A stretch of DNA of 17,500 bases from Trachelipus rathkii (Eukaryota > Arthropoda > Malacostraca > Isopoda > Trachelipodidae): positions 1-17,500 of the forward strand of contig JABUQX010099104.1 in NCBI GenBank assembly GCA_015478945.1, in the 5' to 3' direction. The stretch's first letter is position 1; each line of letters opens with the position of its first letter. The position numbers and the translations under genes were made by a program. Below the pieces are notes generated by a model. It was not told where the DNA came from, did no database searches, and was given only the letters and a program-made list of their open reading frames with translations. Of the stretch, positions 11,610 to 17,500 are shown in pieces.

Positions 11610-12136
11610 CTAAGATGGTTCACAAAATTCAGATAAAGTTGCAATAACTTTTTGAAATTTCGGCATTCTCTGGTCATTATCAGCGAAAGCCGCTCTACTT
11701 CCAAACAAAAATTTCAAATGGAACTCTGACCGAAACATGTCTAGAGTAAGTTCATCCATGTGTTTCATATCTCCTAAAAGAAGTTCTGCATTACGTTTAT
11801 ATAAAGTTAGATTTTGAGTAAACATTCGGCCTTCCTGTAAATGACTGTATAGCATCTGTAAACCATAATCAGAGGCTGTGCTCTCCCACTGAAATAAAGA
11901 ACTTCCTTTAGTATGGAGTGAATATATATCTTCAAGGTCTCTTTCACATAATAATATATAAGGTAAAATATGAGGTATAGTTGTGTTTGGAGCTTGTGGG
12001 TTTGAACCACTCTTCATGGGGAAAAACCCCTTTTTAAAAAAAACCGTAAAGTAGATCTTAACTTGGATTCAAACTTGAAAGCTGAGTCTGTATATTTTTG
12101 TCGAACGATGTGCCATGTCTGCATCAATCTTTGAAC
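11610..12136 (-). CDS. NSP terminal exon h with apparent frame change
   Basis: The acceptor CAACTCAG| precedes 12136. Frame one encodes VQRLMQTWHIVRQKYTDSAF and FESKLRSTLR, then reaches a stop at 12014-12016. A second frame, offset by -1, encodes MKSGSNPQAPNTTIPHILPY, the ERDLEDIY segment, YGLQMLYSHLQEGR, YKRNAELLLGDM, MFRSEFHLKFLFGSRAAF and the terminal LSEFCEPS before a TAG at 11610-11612. Both parts are collinear with one NSP C-terminus. The switch falls in consecutive homopolymers (G4 A5 C4 T5 A8 on the plus strand, 12018-12043). Removing these 26 bases joins ...STLR to MKSG in one frame. It could be an assembly error, a real disabling insertion, or recoding. Confidence 0.85.
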
Positions 12137-13399
12137 CTGAGTTGAAGAAAGAACCAATTAAATTTAAATATACATAATAAATTTGTAAATGTGAGCAAAT
12201 AATGCAAATTAATAATGTTGAATATCCTTAAAATTTATAGTTGATAGGGTCTGAACTAAAAGCCAAGAAATATAAATGATAAAACTGTAAAAATTGGTTT
12301 AAGTGCAATGGGGATATATTAAGCGTTATTATTTGGAGACAGAGGGATATATAAGGAAAAATGTTGCTATCTTACAACAGAAAGAAATGATACTGGACCA
12401 AAACACATTATAAATCTATAAATTTAAAACTACATCAACTTTGCATCTTATATTTCAAAAAAATAAATAAATAAATAAATTAACTGTCAAATCTCTGCAC
12501 CTGACTCAATCAATTTAAAGTTCATTTTACTATATTGAGTTACCTCTGGAACACACAATCCAAGCATTATTCCTGTAAACCCGTAAAGATTACCCATCGC
12601 AGTTTTGGTGTCAATAGCAATTTGGATCCACCTAAAAATCATTTCGGCTCTTTCATTTAAATCTTCTACTTTTAAAATTGAAACTGCTACAAGAAGTTTC
12701 AAACATTCAGTTCTAAAAAGAAAAAATGGGGAATTAAAAATATTCAGGTCAATTTCAGAAAAATTTCAAATGACAGGGACTAATATCAGTATTTTCAGAT
12801 ATTATCCAAGTGTAATATTAATATATTGCTAATAAATATTTATAAAAAATATATAATGTTCAATTGCAATTTCTTTGGATAACGAACAAGTAGCAAGCAA
12901 AATGAGAACTCTGAATACCTTTCTATTAAATCTTTTCTTAACTGAGATCCCTGAGGTAAGGTTATTAGTTCGACTCCCATAGTAATCCCTAATCCAAGAT
13001 CTTTCTCCTGAGGGCCATTAAGCAAGTCTAAATCGACTTTTGTTAAATGAGCTGCCAAGATTCTGAAATAACAAATACAAAAGTTAATTGTTATTTGAAG
13101 GATGTAGAACACCAAAAATAGCTTGAACAAAACTTCACGAGGTTTTCGCCCGATATTGATGGGTGCTACAAAAATTTACCTGGACCCACTCTCAGTCAAA
13201 GTATTCTTGATACCCTTAAATGCCGTTGCGTCCAGAGGTCGATTTTCTATAGATGGTAACAAAAGCGTACTAAAACCTTCCAAATCGAAGGCAGAAGGTG
13301 GACACATGTCTGGAATGATTAATAAACTTTCTTCCTCTGTCACAGAGTCATCTTCTGCTAATATGAAGCCGCTATCACCAAATGATGCTTGACTGTCTC

Positions 13400-13448
<49 letters not shown>

Positions 13449-14158
13449 ATATATATAATATATATATATATATAATATATATATAATATATATATAATAG
13501 TATATATGTATATATATCGCACACAAAAAAAATAGTCAATTTATCTTACTTCCTAGAATCACTTGCTGAAGTTTGGACTGAATCTCCCGAGCCATTACCA
13601 GAATCTGATCCTGACGGTTGATACACTTCGGACAATCTTGAATGTCTCATACTAGAAAATTCACTAAATTCATTAGTCTTTTCATTCGCTTTCTCGTTAA
13701 AACTATCATCGTCCAATTTCGATCCAGAACACAAAATTTCTTTCTCATCCAAAACCGGCGTTTCGTCATCTTCATCTATTTCGGCATAAACTCTTTCTCC
13801 AGGATTGGTGATATTGGCAGGACGTTGAGGTTTTATTTTAATTGATGGAACTCTTGAAGGTTTAGGAGGAGGGTTTTCCGATAACGATAAAGAATTTTCT
13901 ACTTTAGAAGCTTGAACATTGTTTTCGGGTGGTGTATCTTGTGATAGAGGCTGAGGTGGAAGCGATAGACTTGTTGAATTAAGTCTTCTTGGTAGAGAAT
14001 TTGAAGTAAAAGTATTTTTATCATTTCCGCTATTACTACTACTGCTACTACTACCTAATACGCCGTCTCCACTGTGTGTTAACCTCTCTGAAAAGGTTAA
14101 AAAGTAGTATAGTAGGTGATAAAGTCTGAGTAATTTGTTAATTTAGGTATATTAAAAT

Positions 14159-14192
<34 letters not shown>

Positions 14193-15136
14193 ATATATAG
14201 TATATATAATTATATAATATATAAAATTATATTTATATATATATATATATATATATACTATATTTATATATAAGCGGTCACTCGCTACCTTCAAATGTGC
14301 CTGAAGAAGGTCTTTGAGTTCTGTTGAGGGACCCGGGATCTTTCCTCCCTCTTGGGGGAGATGTTCTAATAATGGAACAACCTACTGCAACAGGTTCTCT
14401 CTTAAGGTAAGATGAGGGCCTAAAAATGAGTAAATGAAAAATACAAAATACAAAATAATTAAATATACTTGAAAAAAGATACAATGTTTTTTAAAGAATA
14501 CATATGTTTGTGCACTAATTAGTGAGAAGTATAGGGTAAATAGAAAATTAATCAACTCACTTTGGGGGTGGTGTAGATTTTGTTGCAGGCCTACTTAGGG
14601 TTCCATGAAGTCTTGTATGTTCGGCCTGCGCAGCATATTTTGATAGGTAATAAGATAAAGGTGCTGTTCTATTCACTGGAGCGCATATTTTTGCCCCAGA
14701 TAGTATAGTTACAGGTCTTTTACTTCCAACATATGCTGTTACAAGGTCGGGAATTGTATCGTAGGCTTCGTCTTCTAATTTGTACTGAATTCTCTCATAA
14801 ATAGTGTTAGGTTGAATAATTGTCTGCAAAGGGGATAGGATAGTAAGCTTTAATAAAGTTTGAATGAACTCACAGATATATGAATGAATAATATAATTGG
14901 ACAGAAGAAAGATGGGAAGAACAGATAAATAGAAGGACTAATATACAGATAGTATTTAGCAATCAAACAATATTTCTCAGAATATTATGATAGTGTAATT
15001 TAAAAAACTTTATTGTCAATCGAGTAAAGTATTTTAATAGTAATCAGACATGCTTACCTTTTGTATTATAACGTGAATAGTTTGATTATTCCACCTACAA
15101 GTTAAAACAAAATCACCAGGCTGAGAAATGCAGTCC
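11610..15136 (-). CDS. BCAR3/SH2D3C-like: NSP-family adaptor (BCAR3/SH2D3C-like), 3' eight exons of a spliced gene
   Basis: Seen: eight exons (15136-15058, 14823-14561, 14419-14289, 14087-13550, 13401-13180, 13062-12919, 12712-12544, 12136-11610) join with compatible phases at GT/AG sites into about 690 codons. Residues 1-86 are the second half of an SH2 domain (PGDFVLTCRW, DTIPDLVTAYVG, PVNRTAPL). Residues 87 to about 375 form a Ser/Pro-rich linker. Residues about 380-690 are a CDC25/RasGEF-like domain (VELITLPQGSQLRKDLIER, MGNLYGFTGIM, TEC-to-ER segment, NTTIPHILPYI, ending LSEFCEPS). Known of the family: NSP proteins bind tyrosine-phosphorylated receptors through SH2. Their GEF-like domain is a pseudo-exchange fold that docks the C-terminal domain of Cas scaffolds in adhesion and migration signalling. 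Odd: the last exon needs a frame change at 12018-12043. The start codon and the N-terminal SH2 half lie above 15136, probably outside the window. Family assignment is firm; which vertebrate paralogue is closest cannot be said. Confidence 0.88.
12018..12043. other. 26-base homopolymer block interrupting the NSP terminal exon
   Basis: The plus strand reads as five pure runs in succession: G4, A5, C4, T5, A8. The block sits exactly between two codons of the expected protein (CGG at 12046-12044 and ATG at 12017-12015), so its deletion restores the frame. On the coding strand it also holds an in-frame U UUU UUA heptamer followed, four bases later, by GGGG-UUUUU-CCCC, which can form a four-pair hairpin. 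The pattern is most easily explained as sequence corruption. Confidence 0.7.
12544..12712 (-). CDS. NSP exon g: GEF-like domain helices
   Basis: This exon has 169 nt. The acceptor is CTTTTTAG| and the donor is CCAGAG|GTAACT, with the codon after CVPE beginning the next exon. It encodes TECLKLLVAVSILKVED, ERAEMIFRWIQIAID and MGNLYGFTGIMLGLCVPE, recognisably the family's ERA..-GN(L/M)..F..(I/V)M segment. Translation could run on to a stop at 12487, but that tail (VTQYSKMNFKL) is intron. The spliced continuation VQRLMQTW fits the family and the extension does not. Confidence 0.9.
12919..13062 (-). CDS. NSP exon f: GEF-like domain core
   Basis: This exon has 144 nt. The acceptor is TTATTTCAG| and the donor is GAAAG|GTATTC. 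It encodes ILAAHLTKVDLDLLNG, then MGVELITLPQGSQLRKDLIE, one of the most conserved stretches of the NSP GEF-like fold. It starts by completing an Arg codon and ends by opening another, both matching the adjacent exons. The Met near 13130 on this strand lies in the intron. Confidence 0.9.
13180..13401 (-). CDS. NSP exon e: entry to the GEF-like domain
   Basis: This exon has 222 nt. The donor is CCAG|GTAAAT. It encodes an acidic segment (AEDDSVTEEESLLIIPD), then FSTLLLPSIENRPLDATAF and KGIKNTLTES, which match the start of the C-terminal domain in NSP proteins. The 3' splice site at 13402-13403 is the last AG of a (TA)n repeat. A second AG at 13393-13394 (ACAG) is also in frame, so the start could be 13401 or 13392. 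It ends with two bases of an Arg codon. Confidence 0.82.
13402..13549 (-). other. Short NSP intron (148 nt) composed mostly of TA repeat
   Basis: It is bounded by GTAAGA at 13549-13544 and the AG at 13403-13402. About 115 of the 148 bases (13403-13517) are alternating T and A. There is no ordinary pyrimidine tract before the acceptor, and the AG is the end of the repeat itself. Confidence 0.75.
13403..13517. repeat. TA tract filling an NSP intron
   Basis: Nearly pure alternating TA between exons d and e. Its minus-strand 3' end supplies the exon e splice acceptor. Confidence 0.9.
13550..14087 (-). CDS. NSP exon d: long Ser/Pro-rich linker
   Basis: This exon has 538 nt, the largest linker exon. 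The acceptor is CTTTTCAG| and the donor is GGAA|GTAAGA. It opens with a poly-Ser run encoded by AGT/AGC trinucleotides (14030-14056). It then has an SLPPQP segment, a proline-basic stretch (NPPPKPSRVPSIKIKPQRP) that could bind SH3 domains, and GERVYAEIDED, a Tyr in an acidic context that could be a phosphorylation site. The 3' end is acidic and serine-rich (SGSDSGNGSGDSVQTSASDS). The frame is open throughout and in phase with both neighbours. The functional motifs are inferred from pattern only. Confidence 0.82.
14159..14272. repeat. TA tract in the NSP intron between exons c and d
   Basis: Alternating TA occupies over half of the 201-nt intron (14088-14288). Confidence 0.9.
14289..14419 (-). 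CDS. NSP exon c: basic Ser/Pro linker
   Basis: This exon has 131 nt. The acceptor TTTTTAG| precedes 14419 and the donor is GAAG|GTAGCG, weaker than its neighbours. The first base completes a Lys codon from exon b and the frame continues PSSYLKREPVAVGCSIIRT, SPPRGRKDPG, SSGTFEG. It is a low-complexity basic and proline-containing linker, as found between SH2 and the GEF-like domain in NSP proteins. Phase agreement at both ends supports the exon. The exact donor position is the least certain of the set. Confidence 0.75.
14561..14823 (-). CDS. NSP exon b: C-terminal half of SH2 domain
   Basis: This exon has 263 nt in phase 0 from the previous exon. The acceptor is CCCCTTTGCAG| and the donor is CCAAA|GTGAGT. 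It begins TIIQPNTIYERIQYKLEDEA and continues through DTIPDLVTAYVG, RPVTILSGAKI and PVNRTAPLSYYL, the signature end of NSP SH2 domains. It then enters the linker (HTRLHGTLSRPATKSTPPPK). The in-frame Met at 14829 lies in the intron and is not a start. Two bases of the last Lys codon carry into the next exon. Confidence 0.88.
15058..15136 (-). CDS. NSP exon a: middle of SH2 domain
   Basis: This exon has 79 nt. The acceptor TTTAG precedes 15136 and the donor AAAAG|GTAAGC follows 15058. The first base completes a codon from an unseen upstream exon. By family comparison that codon should be the SH2 phosphotyrosine-binding Arg (FLVR type), so the split codon would be xxG. It encodes DCISQPGDFVLTCRW followed by NNQTIHVIIQK, strands betaB to betaD of SH2, with the betaD His present. 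It ends at a codon boundary. No upstream SH2 exon is visible between 15137 and 15240. Confidence 0.85.
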
Positions 15137-15242
15137 CTAAAGAAACGTGACAAATAATATATATAACGTATTAATACAATCCCGAAATTGAATATTTATT
15201 ACATTTGCGGGTGAGAGTGCATAATTATCGATTTATTACATT

Positions 15243-15399
15243 TTATATATATATATAGTATATATCATATAAATATATATAGGTATATATATATATATAT
15301 ATTATATATATATCTTATATTATATAGTATTAGTATATATAACTATTATATATATGATAATATATATATATATATAATATATATATATTATATATATAT
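15243..15399. repeat. TA tract upstream of exon a
   Basis: About 157 bases of TA repeat with interruptions, ending exactly where the LINE (GAT)n tail begins. This is consistent with insertion of the LINE into, or next to, a TA repeat. Confidence 0.9.
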
Positions 15400-15400
15400 G

Positions 15401-15470
15401 GATCATCACCATATCATCATCATCATCATCATATCAACACATCATCATCATAAATCATATCATCATCATC
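15401..15470 (-). repeat. (GAT)n microsatellite tail of the LINE
   Basis: Interrupted CATCAT units on the plus strand (GATGAT on the element's strand) directly follow the LINE 3' region and directly abut a TA tract at 15243-15399. Simple-repeat tails in place of poly(A) are known for several non-LTR clades. Confidence 0.8.
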
Positions 15471-17500
15471 ACCGCCACCTTCTTCTCCCCAGAATGGGGT
15501 AAAGGCGTAAACATGCACGGACCCAGAAAAGTAGATAAGAATATGACGGGTCGGAAGAAAGCCCAGATTTAACGCCCCTTTATACATTTTTGAGTGAGAC
15601 TCGTCGCAGCAAGAAACATCCACCTAAGGATTCACGGGACCGCGACGGACCGCTCACTACGGCATATCGTCAATCCATAGGGTTCATTCCTTGGCCCAGG
15701 TGGGCACAATCCTACCGCCTCATAAACCCGCCAATCACTCCTATTATGCATCTTTCTTCTCTCCTCCTGACTCAATCCACTTTTTCTTCGGTCTCCCAGC
15801 CAGTCAATTCCAAGCACCTCACAACTATGCATACGCTAACCAACCGAACTATCATCATCCTTTCCGCGCATGAACAAACCACTCAAGACGTAACTTAACA
15901 AATATTTATTCTCTCATTTACTCCTTTCTTCAACACCACACAACAAGCCGCTAAATGCGTTTGATTCCTCAGTTTTATACAATTTTTCTGCACACCTAAC
16001 ATCGCCCCTATAAGATTCTCCATCTGAACACATTGTACTTTAGATCTATACCTCTTATTCCAGGCCATAATTTCACTATTATACATAACACGTAAAACAT
16101 ACTTAATGTAGATCTAGCGCACTCAAGACTTAGTCCTTAACTATCCACCAAGGATTTAATTGCTCCTGTCACCTTCCTACCATTCCCAACTTTCCAACTA
16201 CAATCTGCATCATTCATTCCCTTTTCATCCCACATTATATCTAAGATATTTAAACCCAGACATTTGTTTCGTTTGCTCACCATCTAACATAATTTCACAC
16301 ACTGAGGACTGTGCCTCACTCACAGTGCATACATATCTTATCTAATCGCTATTTCAACCCCCTCCTTTAACACTCCCTGCCAAATCGCTCTACCAAATCC
16401 TCTCAATTCTCTTCAGATTCGCACACAAAACCAAATTATCCGCATGTAATAGGTAGGGCACCCTCCACTCCTTCCATTCTCCATCATTCTTACACCTTCC
16501 CCTGCCCTCATTATATTCCTTTCAACCCATCCATATACAAATTGTAATAACCAAGAGACATAACACATCCCCTTCCTTGCTCCGCTATTAATACTTAAAC
16601 TAATCACTATCAATAAGCCATTTGTTTCTACATCACACTTACTTCGTTATACATACTTTTTATTCCATTAAGCAGCCACCACCAACACCATAAACCACTA
16701 AAAGCTGCCATAGATGCTCCTATTAATCCTATCATACGCCTGTTTGCATAATCCATAAAACCTTAAATACATTTATTCTTCTTCTCACTCATTTTCTCAA
16801 TCATTTCTTTCATATGCTAAAGATTTGATCACACAAGATTTAACCGCCTCCAAGGAACCTTGTTCTTCCAAAGCAGTATTCTCTTCCATTCGACGCACTA
16901 TTTTCGGCCCATAATATCCGGCATATATCTTCCTAACAAACACTTCAATAAACTTATCTCCCCTATAATTCCTCCTACAGTTACCCTTATCCCCCTAGCC
17001 TTATATCACAGTACTCCTTATGCTCTCCTCCGTTGGCTTGAATACAGACCTCCATAAAAGCTTTGTTACCCAACTTCTAAGTCCACTCAATCACCATCTC
17101 GCGCTTTTCTTGATTCATTTCACCAGTAATTTATCTATACCTGCAGATTTAACCATTCTTCAACTTTCTCTCTTCAACTTTCTCACCTCCTCCTTACTAA
17201 TGACTCATCCCCAAAATACCTATTACTTCTTCTTACGTCATCAACCCCACACACATTCACTATCACCTCTTCATTACTGCTATGTTAATGCAGACATTTT
17301 CGAAGTGTTCCTTCCACTCTCCTCACATCGTTTCATCAGATACGAAAGCACCATCCCAATTCATATTTAGAACAATTCCTATTCACAAATTCTAATCTTT
17401 CGCGGCTTCCTTTCATTAGAGCCTTCCTTATTCCCTGTAAGTCCCATTCATTCTCCTTCCAAACTGTTCATTTGCCCTCATTTTCCTCCTACGTATGCAT
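15401..17500 (-). pseudogene. Degenerate non-LTR (LINE) retrotransposon, 3' part of ORF2 with (GAT)n tail
   Basis: Role: reverse transcriptase of a target-primed retrotransposon; now broken by stops and frameshifts. Read on the minus strand in order: EWKEHFENV (about 17319-17293); KSAGIDKLLVK (about 17160-17116); NYRGDKFIEVFVRKIYAGY (about 16980-16911); FMD near 16770 and NGIKSMY near 16660; NSGARKGMCYVSWLL and GVRMMEN (about 16600-16480); the catalytic box, seen as HADN (16446-16435) within VPYLLHADNLVLC; a post-RT segment AWNKRYRSKVQCVQMENL (about 16065-16010); then LEWFVHAR near 15880. The 3' untranslated part runs to a GAT/ATG-type microsatellite at 15470-15401, typical of LINE 3' tails. 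The element extends past the window. It has the same orientation as the NSP gene and probably sits in its intron. The clade is not assigned. Confidence 0.85.

Noticed and set aside
12487..12543. Extension of the exon g frame to a stop, as a possible NSP C-terminus
   Set aside because: The donor CCAGAG|GTAACT and the fit of the next exon (VQRLMQTW) show that this is intron; an unspliced end would remove the conserved C-terminal domain.
12967..12978. AGTTCGACTCCC, resembling a tRNA B box
   Set aside because: It lies within NSP exon f coding sequence, with no A box or foldable cloverleaf around it.
12605..13392. Plus-strand frames opposite NSP exons (12605-12832 and 13123-13392)
   Set aside because: They are antisense shadows of conserved, spliced minus-strand exons.
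15401..15470. Regular CAT units suggesting an array such as CRISPR or a satellite
   Set aside because: The unit is only three bases with no spacers, and its position fits a LINE 3' tail.
15590..15898. 102-codon plus-strand frame over the LINE 3' region
   Set aside because: The minus strand is collinear with LINE ORF2 and its 3' end; the plus frame lacks any recognisable motif.

Overview
This looks like nuclear DNA from an animal, most likely an invertebrate. It has spliced genes with GT/AG introns, long (TA)n tracts, and decayed non-LTR and LTR retroelements. The style of the retroelements and the abundance of TA repeats suggest an arthropod, perhaps a crustacean; that placement is an inference and is not proven. 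Nothing points to bacteria, plasmids, phage or CRISPR.

The only well-supported host gene is on the minus strand, 15136 down to 11610. Eight exons with matching phases encode about 690 residues: the second half of an SH2 domain, a long Ser/Pro-rich linker, and a C-terminal CDC25/RasGEF-like domain. This is the architecture of the NSP adaptor family (BCAR3, SH2D3A, SH2D3C/SHEP1). The 5' exons, including the first half of SH2, lie beyond the window. The last exon has a net frame change at an odd 26-base block of homopolymers (12018-12043). Removing that block exactly restores the frame and the family spacing.

Layout: 1-1530 is mostly AT-rich, with a GC-rich islet at 811-990. From 1960 to about 5850 lies a badly decayed Ty3/gypsy-type pol on the minus strand (protease, RT, RNase H, integrase). 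It is interrupted at 2332-3500 by a 5'-truncated non-LTR retrotransposon inserted just before the pol C-terminus, giving a nested insertion. 5850-7525 is unclassified. 7529-8280 is a 750-bp TA tract. 8281-11006 is AT-rich unclassified DNA with a short recurring motif, a possible inverted-repeat element and a coding-like but broken stretch. 11023-11576 is more TA tract, just downstream of the NSP stop codon. The NSP gene follows, with TA tracts inside three of its introns, two of them short ones between mapped exons. From 15401 to the window end is the 3' part of a second, unrelated non-LTR retrotransposon, also on the minus strand, with a (GAT)n tail. It probably sits in an upstream NSP intron, in the same orientation as the gene.

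No new multi-gene system is visible. The most interesting points are the homopolymer block in the last NSP exon, the intron made of TA repeat whose 3' splice site ends the repeat, and the precisely resolvable nested retroelement.
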